Shown here piece after piece: positions 24,801-36,800 of a stretch of 64,000 bases of DNA (within the stretch, counting starts at the first letter, position 1; every line of letters begins with the position of its first letter). Source of the DNA: Phoronis australis (taxonomy: Eukaryota > Phoronida > Phoronidae). Position numbers and translations under genes: made by a program. Location: NCBI GenBank assembly GCA_002633005.1, contig NMRA01000385.1, positions 127,839 through 191,838 on the forward strand, read 5' to 3'. Under the pieces are notes generated by a model that was not told where the DNA came from, made no database searches, and saw nothing but the letters and a program-made list of their open reading frames with translations.

Positions 24801-27800
24801 ATTCAAAGGTAATGGGACAAAAACTCTGTTCCAGGTTTTCTTTTATTGTTTTTGAACTTGTTGATTTTTACCAATTCCATTTATAAACATAGTGCATATT
24901 GTCCCTTTTGTAGGTATAAACTGTCAACTAGAAGTCGACGAGTGCGCCTCTAATCCATGCCCCAATTACCACAAGTGTGTTGATCACCTCGCCTACTACG
25001 AATGTGTATTTAAGAGAGACGCAGTAGACGCCACCATCTCGGCCATCTTGACTGGTGTTGGCGCTGGTGTTGGTGTTCTTGGTGTTATCCTCCTTGTGGT
25101 CATTATCGTTGCCACCGTTGCTTTATGTCGCAGACGGTACGTAAAAATTCTTTTGAAAGCGTTCCTGTTTCACTGTAACACAAACTTGATCGTGTTGTTT
25201 CCATGCCATGGATTTTATTTCTTTGTTGCAAAAGTAGCCGGCAAGAATCTCACGCCAAGAGACTTATTGTATGGATACCATTGATAGACCATACACAGAT
25301 CAGGGGCTCAAAAGTCCATAATGTGCTCCCCACTCAAATTTTATTGCTTTTCCTCAATGTTAACCTCCAATGTTTGTGGGTTGATTTTCTACTAAGAAAC
25401 TAATTGCATTCTTGGTAACAAAGAGTGGGTGATCTGACTCATACATGGAATTAAGCCAGGCTGATGGACACGGTGGGGTGGGGCAAGAAGACGGTATCTT
25501 ATTCACTTCTTGGCATTGCTCTTAGAAAGACAGACACACAATATTCCAGTGCAATAATTATGGGTGAGAAACAACATGACCACCGGTCCTCTAAATCGGA
25601 CCGACTCACCCAAAACAGAACCTCCGGGGATCAAATGGGACTACCGCACCAGAAAATGGGACTTACGCACCTATAAACATGACCGCCCCACCACAAAACT
25701 GGACCACCAGGAACTGAACATGACCGCCGGACAAAATGTAGTGATCAAGGCCTTTGTATGATACTGCGGGTTATGACGTAACCGGTCAGCTATAGCTGTG
25801 TAAAGACTATCGCTAAAAATAAAGCTTGGTAGCACTGCGTTATTCAGCTCCGTTACATCCCCGAAATTTCCCACAGCCCAGGTATAGCTCGTCACTTCGT
25901 CTTGAAACTTATATCAACATGCAGAGCTAGTGACCGGCACAGGCGCATGTAAAATCTAGGAGTCAACCAACACTCACCTTGCAGGTTGCAGTCCCTTGAG
26001 TGAAAAACAATCTAATGAACGTCATTTTCTTGCATAATTCTTTGCCTATTGTAACAAAAAAGTCTGTTGCACTGGTGACATGTGCACACGCCATTTCCTA
26101 AAATTTTGCGACATCTTTCGGAAGATGATGACAACTTTGCAACAGCAAGATTTGTTCTGAAATTCGGTTTGCTAGTATTAAAATACTAAAAAGTTTTAAC
26201 GAAATGAAACCAGTTTCGACAATTTGTTGTGCCATGTACGCATCCTCGTAGAAGAGAAGAACAGCTGACTGAAGAATCGGTGGAAAAAAGAACTGGCCAA
26301 TGTAAGCCGACCTACAAGAATGCATCTCAATTTTAGCAGCAGAATAACGACAGAACAACAATTTTTGCCGAGCGCTGATAAGTAATTTAGTTTACTCAAG
26401 GAAGAGTGTCGTTAATGACACTAATTCGGTGAAGATTATACATGTTCAGTTTTATACCGGCCACATAGGCACAAAGCTGTATACTAATACAGCCGCATAC
26501 AGGCTAGTTATGATGATGCTTCACCTGAGAACCAGAACGCCGTTTTTTTTACTGGACTAAAACGTCAATTTGGAGAAAATGATTTCCATTTTGTTCTAAA
26601 ACTTGTGCAGTGGATAAAATTATAATTATTTAGCTCAAAAGCGTGCAACATGATGGTTTGTCGTTAGATTTATTAAATGTTGACCTTTCAAGTGTTTATA
26701 AGTCACCTACTGCAGCAGAGCCTGGTCAGAAGTAAAACTTAAAAGCGCGGCGTGTTACAAAGGAAGTGTCCTGTAGTGCACAAAAGATTTCGGTGGATTA
26801 ATCGGCCCAAGACTTGCATATGCAAACATACATAGCCCAATTGTATGATCTGTGTAAGCCCACCGGTAATGAATCTTAGCCTGTTTGTCATTACTGTTTC
26901 AATCCCTGGCAGTCCTGTTTTGTGGTGGAGCGGTCATGTTTTTAGGTGCGTCAGTACCATTTTCTGGTGCGGCAGTCCCATTTGAACCACAAAGGTCCTG
27001 CTTTGGGTGAGTCAGTCCAATTTAGAGGACCGGTGGTCATGTTGTTTCTCACCTGTGATAATCATTGATACTTGTGTTTATCTTATTCAGGAAAACCAAG
27101 GCAGTATGTGGAGACAATATTTAGCCTTTTATCATCTGAGTTTTTGAGTTAATTCGAACTGTCGCCTACGTATGGAATTTGCTGTTACACCTGTGGCATA
27201 GGGTGGATGTTTTAATGTGGTAGTTACTCTGCCACATCCAGAAAGGACCGTTATACACTTTTGTAATACTTGCTCCATAGTCATTATTGTGCTTGCAATA
27301 GGTGCAGCAACGTGTGCATCACCTACCATAACCTGTCAAAATGACTCACTGTAGGGTACCTCTTACTAATCTAGCACCACGCCTCTTATGTTGTCTTATC
27401 TTTGTACTGCAAGATCTCGTCAAATTAGGGCACAATTATTTGGGGGACAAGTGAAACTTTCCTTTTTTCGTGAAAAGTTAGTCACTTTTCCATATAATTT
27501 TTCACAATGTACTATCACTAAGTATTATTTGCATGGCATTTAGAAGACCTGGAAAAATTTTTTCATCCTGAGCTTTCAACTACAATGAATCAACAAAGAC
27601 TAATTTTCTGAGAATTTGACCACTGCAGTACCCCCTAGTGGCCATTTAAAAGATAATTGCAAGCAGTCTGATACAAGGTGTACCATGCACTGATCATGTG
27701 GAACCATTTTTATGCATTATTAACAATGAAAACTGAGCTGAGTAGCAAGAAACCGGACTCAAGGGTTTAGCAGTGTGACTTAGTGGGACTGGAACCCATG

Positions 27801-30800
27801 ACCTCGATTAAAGAAAGCATGCACCTATCACACTTGGCCACACTGCCTCCTGTGTGGCCGTTTTAGTCTTGGCAAATGTTTTCAAAAGTAAAACCATTGA
27901 AATGAAGCTGTAAGCACTTGAAATATTCTGCTTGTGGTGCACTGTGGGTGCATATCAAGGCTTCACATTGCTCTTGTCCATTTTTCAAGAGCTTTCACCA
28001 TTGTTAAAAATTGTGTTTTGAATAACTGTGGATCTTTGAAATAGTAAAACATTGATTTGGTGCTTCGCATATTTTTTTGAAAAAATGAGAAAGCAAAATT
28101 CTTCTTGTTTGCCATATTGTGTCCTGAATTGGCAAGATTTTACAAGATTGATTCGTGATTTACTCACCTGTTACTTCCCGAAGGCTTTTTGTGTATGTTT
28201 CATCAATGGTGCACTTGTGATCCAATGTATGTGGCGCCCCCTGAGAATTAGATTCCTGCTGTGTTTGTTTTAGGCATATTCCAAGGAAAGTCGCAGATTG
28301 TACGAAATTATCCGAGAGTGATTCGTAAGTAGTCTCAGTCTACGGTTTTCATGTAAGAGATGTTAAATTATGTTCTTCCCTTTAAGATATACGTATGGCA
28401 AATTTAATTTCCCTTTAGCTAGTAGGGATTTTAGTAACAGGGCCTTGGGTGGATTTTTACTACTGAAATTGGCTTTTTTCCCTTTTTTTAAATACTTTCT
28501 GTTATGTTAACATTTTAACAAGTTTGTAGACAAATTTGAGATATTAAGTAAATTATTTCTTCCCTGTTTTGTTTAATTAGTTTATCACCATATCTGGCTT
28601 GACGCCCACGTCACTTAGTGATCATGCTCGACTCGGTGCTTTCTTAGAAGTGCTTAGTATGTCTTTGTGAATTCCTGTTTCACAAAAAATAGCTCCCAAT
28701 GCAGTCTCAGTGGTATGTTGTCATACATTATGGACATAAGAAGAAATTGTGGCTGATGCTAGCAATATTTCTGACTTTACATGGACTGCAGAACATCTTT
28801 GCTCTTAGATTATTGCATCAGATATTCTATGCGCTGAAAAAATTTAGCATCTCTTTAAGGAAGACCGGATGGCTGATTCCTGGGTGGTGGCATAAAACAT
28901 CTCCAGTATTTGTATTGTGTTGCCATCTTACTTTCATGTTATTAAAAATCCCTGTTCACTAAACCAAACCACTCCTGTCTTGTTTGCTGTCTGTTTCTGC
29001 CAGTCTGTGCTTTACCTTTTCATAGTTTAAGAGCAAAATAATCCAGAAATCATTGTAGGAGCACTCTGTAATGGAAACTGTCTTTTCTGACTGAGTGGGA
29101 AAGGAAACCTGGGTTATTGCAAAAATGCTCGTAATTGTGCATTCATGTACATGTATGTGGGTGCATTATGCTGCCACCTCTGTCCTTCTGGTGTGCATCT
29201 GTTGTCCGGCATCTACGGATGTATCTTCCAAAGCTCCTGGATGGATGTTCATGCAATTTTCCAGTTATGCTCCAACCATGGATAGAATGGTATGAGCAAC
29301 ATAATGTAGAATTGTCGTGAGGACTTGACAGGGACCTGACAGGGCTCTCACGCTTCTCTGGCTTATTTACACTAATTTGAAGGGGCTTTGCCCAGTGACA
29401 CATTGTGTGTCATAAAAAAATAATGATACATGCAGCTGACGCGGCAAGTAGAACTACGTTTCTTGTTTATCACATTGGTGTAGACTCACAGTAGAACAGT
29501 GGTTTTCTGTTGAGCCCAGACCGTCCGTAACTGCACCATATACCAACTCCAGACAGTCTCTCACTGTCGACGATTTAACATTATGAAAATGAAGTTCCTT
29601 ATGGAATTTTCATGAAATCTGGCAAATAGGCATCTGCACAAACTTTAAAATTAGGGTGTAAGTTAACAGAGACATATTGATCCAATGTTTTGGTTTATTG
29701 ACATGTCTCTGTTTACTAAGTGCACCCTAATTTAAAGTTTGTGCTTAATGTTTTGGCCAAAGATAAGTGTGATAAATAGGCATCTTATCAGGGAGATGAT
29801 GCCACCTTTACATATTTGAATGGATTTGACATGTTTTGGACCACGTACAGTAGCTATTTTTCCTCTCTTCGAGTCTACCTACTTCTCTGACAAACAACTC
29901 TGCCAGCCCTTAAGGAAATTAGCATAACTTTGTGTGTTCCTACCCAAGAGAATGGCTGATGATTATTTTCGTACAACTCTGACTACTGTGGGGTTCCCTA
30001 GTGGCAATTTTGTTGTTTTTGCATCCATGTCTATCTCTTAAATGCTCCATATGTCTCTTTGTTCAATTTGTCCAGTGTGAAGATTACAACAAATGATGCC
30101 TTTGGAGAGATTTGGCTATAGCTGTGCCACCTAGTGGCAACTTTAATTTTGTTTCCATTTCCTGTACGTTTTCCATGACCGATTTACCTGAAATTTTCTA
30201 TTAAAGAAGCAATGACACCTTGTTTTCAGATGGATCTGACAAGGTGTCACTTATTTGCCATTTTCATTACTTTCGACTGGAATCTGGTTTTGGCATCCAC
30301 CTCTGTTGGCTAAGAGAGCTAAAAGGATGGTTATGAAAATTGACATATTTGTTACCAGTAGTCTGAGCATGGCTGACAATAATGTTTAGACAGGCTTCAA
30401 CTAGTGTGGTGTACCTTGTAGTAGTTTTGATTTCTTGTGCAGCTTTCTCTCCATAGCCTGGACTGCAGGATTTTTGTGAAATTTGGCAAGTACATTCCAA
30501 TGAACATCAGGCATCGGACATATGTGAATACCTCTGTGTCCCCAAGTGGCAATTTTAGTTTTGCATTGATCTTGTTTTTGACCGAAAAAACAGTTTCTGT
30601 GAAATTAGCATGTTTCTTGTGGGTGAAAACTGGCTGTTATATCAGCGGTACGAGACATATGTTATTTCAGATTGGCAAATACTTTGCATTCCTTCAAAAG
30701 TATTTCATTTCATGCAGTTTTGTGACCAGGCTATGCAGGCCAAGCGAAACCTTACACCGTGAGAAAATGCAGCAGTTAATGTGTAACGTTTTCTGTCTTA

Positions 30801-33800
30801 GATTCTGTATTAGTCGATCTCTTGTCAGAATCGGCTGTCAACTTTGTAACTTCCATAATATTTTAACTACTGGGCGGGCACTCCCAATAATGTAAATAGA
30901 TAAATGAGAAAGAGACAATTTTAACAATTGTTTTGTATGAAAGTGGTGAAATTTAACAGTAATTAAGTGATTGTATTTCACTGACAGGAATTCTTCTGGG
31001 AGCAGCTCTGTGTCCTTGACTCATATGGACGAGAAGGGAAACATCATCAAGACAGGTGGCAAAATAAGTGCCGCAACCACCAAAAGAATGTCGCTGCATG
31101 AGGTCGAAGGTTATGACAACGAAACTTACGAGGACAGCATGATTGGTTCGTCATCACGTGCCACGACGAAAATGGGAGGAGGCAGTGGCCGCAGGAGTCT
31201 GCAGAAGAAAGGCAAAATGTGAGTATTGCCAGTGCTGAAAGCCATTTTTCTACTTAATGATGTTGTTACCCCAGTCTTAGGTTTGACCACCTCCCTCAGT
31301 CACCTTACATGTGTGGCACCTCTCCTTCCGGAGGCTACCTACCTGCCCGTCCCCACCTATTTTTCACAACCCCACTAATCTTGAGTGCCTGGGAGCAACT
31401 GGTACATCCAGGTGGGCGCACAAGTGCGCCATGATGACCTTGTTCATTGAAAATAAGACCTAAACCTCAATCAGTTTTGGGTTTGTCTCCCTCCCCCATT
31501 CATTTTAAAGTGCCAAGACAAAGATGGAACATTACATGCTATGAACATTCCCACTAAATAAAATTGGTTCTAACCCCGGTGGTTAAGGTAAATGGCGGGG
31601 TATGGAAAATTGAACTAGACCGTATTTATCCACCTTGGCTGAGTCGCACTCGGCTCACGATCAAAGGGATGCCGCCAGGCTGCTCTATTCATCGAGTCAC
31701 GAGCGAGGATAATTGGCTTCGCTCATGCGGATATGATCAGCTGATTACAATCTAGCTAGCAGACTGTACTTTTTATGGTGAGAGTTTTACGTAGTTTTTA
31801 CTGTAATATTTGAAAAGAGGAGCGAAAACAAATATGAGTACAACTTTGAATTTTTCAAATCGGCCCAGGATAAGAGATTTTGCAACACAGCAACACTCAC
31901 GATTACTTTCATTCGGCGCGCACTAATACAAAAANNNNNNNNNNNNNNNNNNNNNNNNNNNNNNNNNNNNNNNNNNNNNNNNNNNNNNNNNNNNNNNNNN
32001 NNNNNNNNNNNNNNNNNNNNNNNNNNNNNNNNNNNNNNNNNNNNNNNNNNNNNNNNNNNNNNNNNNNNNNNNNNNNNNNNNNNNNNNNNNNNNNNNNNNN
32101 NNNNNNNNNNNNNNNNNNNNNNNNNNNNNNNNNNNNNNNNNNNNNNNNNNNNNNNNNNNNNNNNNNNNNNNNNNNNNNNNNNNNNNNNNNNNNNNNNNNN
32201 NNNNNNNNNNNNNNNNNNNNNNNNNNNNNNNNNNNNNNNNNNNNNNNNNNNNNNNNNNNNNNNNNNNNNNNNNNNNNNNNNNNNNNNNNNNNNNNNNNNN
32301 NNNNNNNNNNNNNNNNNNNNNNNNNNNNNNNNNNNNNNNNNNNNNNNNNNNNNNNNNNNNNNNNNNNNNNNNNNNNNNNNNNNNNNNNNNNNNNNNNNNN
32401 NNNNNNNNNNNNNNNNNNNNNNNNNNNNNNNNNNNNNNNNNNNNNNNNNNNNNNNNNNNNNNNNNNNNNNNNNNNNNNNNNNNNNNNNNNNNNNNNNNNN
32501 NNNNNNNNNNNNNNNNNNNNNNNNNNNNNNNNNNNNNNNNNNNNNNNNNNNNNNNNNNNNNNNNNNNNNNNNNNNNNNNNNNNNNNNNNNNNNNNNNTTT
32601 ATTAGAGCCAATACAGTATACAGCTTTCCACCAAGGCTAGGTGATACTACGACAATATTCTTTGTTGCATTAGTAACTGGTCTTGGCTAATATTATCATT
32701 TTATGGCCTGGTCATCCATTCAGCCAAAAGTAGTTCCAGAGGTGGCTTATCAGCCAATTGTTCACGCATGCTGACTCACAATAGAAGCCTGATAAGAGTG
32801 AAGGTGGATAAATGCGGTGTTCCTACAGTTTCTTGTTTTAGTGGATGTGTTCACGACATGTTATGCATACACGAGCATGAACGAGACCTTCATACAGTGT
32901 TTGTTCTGGGCGTCTAAATGGACACCATAGCACTAATCTGGACACCCGGCAACGACACCCACTGTGAATCAGAATTTCTCCAGTTTGGACACCCACATTT
33001 TAAGGGCTATGTTAATTTACTAGAACAACCAGTTATGCACCCCTGGTGATAGTCTGATAGTTTAGAGAGAAGGCACCCAAAGAGATCACAGTGCTGGCTC
33101 TTTCAATTCAATATACAAACTAGGTTCAAGCTTGCTTTAAAGCTTTGAGAATGAAGATTTATCGAGCATCAGCAGATATGTTAGTCTGCTCTCAGTGGTC
33201 TCCAACAGTACTGTAATTCAATACTTTATATCGGGACACGTACCTTACCATAACTCCAGATTGGTGCTTTAGACTTTCATCTGTTTTAATACTATATATT
33301 GTGCCACAAGAATGTGCCTACATAAATTTTTGAGCTTGTGAATGTTTCATGCTTTTCAATGTGTTTGTTAATGTTTTAATATGGGACAGCAGGGACACCT
33401 ATTGCCAAAATATACCACTTTTCATCTGTGCATTTTGCTTGTGTTGGTAACTGCAGCTCTGATGACTCATTGTACAGAAAAAAAGCTAGCTAAGATGCTA
33501 TGATAAACTTTATTACAATTTGACTTGAGAGCGCCAAAAACATAGTGCAGTCATTGTTCAACCAATATCCCTAATATTTGTTTGGTAAACTACTTAGCTG
33601 TTTTCATAACTTTAGAGCCTAATGGTAAACACAGTTATATTTGTAAAAAAAGGTCACTATGGGGGGCTGTTTTTGTAAACTTAGATGTAAAGTACTTGGC
33701 CTACATATGTTTTGTAAAAAAACATCACTGTGTGTGAGGGGAATTCTGGTAGCAAACGCTGTTGGTGTGGTGGGGGGGTAACGCGTCGTTGCAATGATGG

Positions 33801-36800
33801 ACGCCCTGGAATATTGCTGGGAACCCCATTTTGGACACCCTATTTTCGAAACCCTGGATGAAGCCCTGACGTAAACCATTAAGTCATACATTCGTGTTTG
33901 CATGTCCATGTGCCACAATTACCTCAAGAATGGAGCCTTAGATTTTTTCATATTTTGTTCTGAGGTGTAGGGAGGCAACTCCTGGTTGCAGTCTATTTTG
34001 AATGCATTTACATTATTTTCAAGGTCACAGCGAGAAAATGAAATTTCGGCTTGGGCTAATTTTGATGGCACGATATCTTAAAAAAAAATTCTAATCTAAC
34101 TTATTATTTTGTGCTGAGCTATTGGTGGGACATGCCCGGGCACCAATCAGTTTTGGTGTTCTTGACCTCACGAAAAGAGGAAAAATCAAGTTTTTGGGAA
34201 ATGATTCTGTTGCGATCATTCGAGAAGGAGCTTTGGGATTGTGTTCGTATTTTGTACCAAGATGTAGATGGGGCAACTACAGGCATCGATTTTGCTTACC
34301 ATGACACCTTTATCAGCAATAAAATCAAGTTTTGGCATAGGTAGTTAATGTTGGTTGTTTTCATGATATTTTTTATGGGAGCTTTTGATTTTGTTCAAAG
34401 TTTGTGCCTAGGTGTAACTGGGGCAACTCCAGGAACCAGTCAGTTTTGGTAACCTTGATATCTTTTTCAAGGTCATAGGGAGATCTGTTGAATCTACATC
34501 ACATCATACATCATATGAAAGTTCGTTTCAAAGTGAATTTTTTTCATTGAAAATTTGGGACTGCTTAGAGTGTTTGTGTTGAGATGTGATGGAAACAAAG
34601 TCTTGCAATAATTTTCATCTGACTTTTTTTACACAAAAACATCATCCATGACGTTAAAAATGCATGCATCTCAGTTTGGTCACCTTGTGACAAAAGCTTG
34701 TTGTCATTTGAATACAGTAGAAACAGAAAGTTGTTTTCCCATATTATTCTCTACTCAAAGCTAGTAAGACAACATGCTTTGCTTGAATTACATAGCCATA
34801 TATCATGACGAGTTATATTTTCTCATCCTCATTAATAAGCTAGCTTTGTGTAAGGCAGCCTTGTCCACTGTGGGCTCAAGGTCCCATTTGATTATATTGA
34901 ATATATGGAAGTGTGCACTGTGCATGGGTCTGTCTTACTTGATCCTCACTCATCAACCCGTGACCTCCAACAATCCCGTTTTACTTACATCCGTAACGTA
35001 GAATTGTCGTGAGAAGTTTACAGGGTCCTCAGGGGTCTCACGCTCTACTGATTTATCCACATTATTTTGAAAACGCTTTGCCCAATCACACATTTTGTGT
35101 CATAAAAGAGATAAATATACCTGCGGCTGACGTAGCAAGTAGAACTACCGGTAGTCTCATTTGTCACATTGGTGTAGATTCACATTTGAACTGTGGTTTT
35201 CTGTTGACCCCAGGCCGTCCGGAGTTGCATCTTATACCAACTCCGGACGGTCTCTCACGACGATTTAGCGTTATGTGCCCCCTACCCCATCCACTCCCTG
35301 AGTACTTTCCGCCCTTCTCACTCATTTGAAACTTTAGCAGGCAATGGGGATGTGAACACTATCAGCATGGGAGTGCACAACTAATTGGATTTCGTTGTCA
35401 TTATCGCTAGTGCTTCAACCCCCTGGTCATTGCGAACTACATTGATTGCTCCCCCTTGCCATAGTTGTGACATGCTTTTTGAGGTGCAAACCCCATGGAG
35501 GCACCCATACTTCTTGAGTGAGCTTAACTTTTTGGAACTGGCCAAATTTGTTGGTTAGGGTATGATTTTGGCATTTAGGTAATCTTTTATGAATTGAGTA
35601 GGGTGCCAAAACATAAACTACCGATCATTCTTTAGGGGAGCAAACCTACTACTCGGGGCTGAGGAATTTAAGGAAGGGTATACAAGAAAACTAGTCTTGG
35701 AGAAATAAATTGCAATTGTAGTTATATATGAAATGAAAGCTCTTGAGCTGGTCTATAACATTACAAAAGTCTAAGCAAATCTAATTTGTAGAACTCCTGG
35801 TTCTAAGGAGGACAATTTGGCCTTTTGTGTATCAAGATGTCAGATTTTATCTGTGATACTACATAGCCTGTAGACTTTAACATTATACAGCTCTACTGCA
35901 ATTATAATATAAAAATAAGGTGATATGAGATAAGATAAAATGGCAAAAGATTAGTAATTTTATTTTCAATACATATGACATTTGAATTTCTTTTTGCAAA
36001 CACTGTTGTTGGTACCTGGGCAATTTAGTAATATTAGAGATTATAAGGTAATTTATTAACACTGTACTCAAAATAGGGTATGGTAATGTAGCCCCCCCCN
36101 GAAAAACACCACTTCCCTGCCGATGCACGACTAAAACCAAACTTAGAGTCTGAAAGCAAATTTCCTACCGATTCAGAAAATGTGGTCCAAAAGTACTGTC
36201 AACCAACTAGTTTTTTTGCAATTCTTGCTTGTTTGAGGGCTACCTAAAATCACAGCCAATTTCTCGGTCGCTACCCAACAATGCACAATTGCAGCTGGGG
36301 GCCGCCATCTTGAAGAAGAGTGCAGCTACAGCCAAGAAAGTGGCCTTTTTTTATTCACAGCATGTTCACAAATACAAACAAACCACATTCACTGAGCCTA
36401 CGTGCAATGCCCACCTACAAAATGCCCCCAAACTTGGCCTACCCCAAAATTTCTATATTTTGGGAGTGCAAATTGGCCGCGGCCGCAGCCTAACTATTCA
36501 GTGCCACCTTTGTAATGTGGCACTTGATCTTATCAATGGAGTCACCAGCATTACATTCAACAGTAACTGTTGTAATATGACACAATATCAGCATGCATTG
36601 GTTTCGAGAATAACGCCACTCAATTGAATTTGACGCGGTGCATTTCATTGATGAGATCTTGTGACTTCCCATCATGCACCATTTTGTTTGGTATCCACTC
36701 TGCCCCTGTATGCACTAACACAGTGATGCACAAAAGCTGCTAGATGTTTTGACAGTCTTGTTCATTACTTATACTTTGTATTCCATGGGGATGTGTTTGT

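Larger units (their letters stand above)
29140..30560. mobile_element. Larger CTAGTGG-family copy with nested insertions
   Basis: Starts 'atgtatgtgggtgcattatg', like 7092-7116, and contains 'ccctagtggcaattttg' (about 29996), 'cacctagtggcaactttaa' (about 30127) and 'ccaagtggcaattttag' (about 30541). Two other elements are nested in it: the MITE at 29301-29585 and the hairpin at 29636-29744. Confidence 0.65.

Noticed and set aside
30437-30895. 152-codon open frame on the plus strand
   Set aside because: Falls inside or beside CTAGTGG-type repeat sequence, has no homology I recognise, and has no splice connection to gene A, whose exon 20 begins at 30988 in another context.
31787-32611. Long frames spanning the first N run
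   Set aside because: They are open only because N cannot be a stop.
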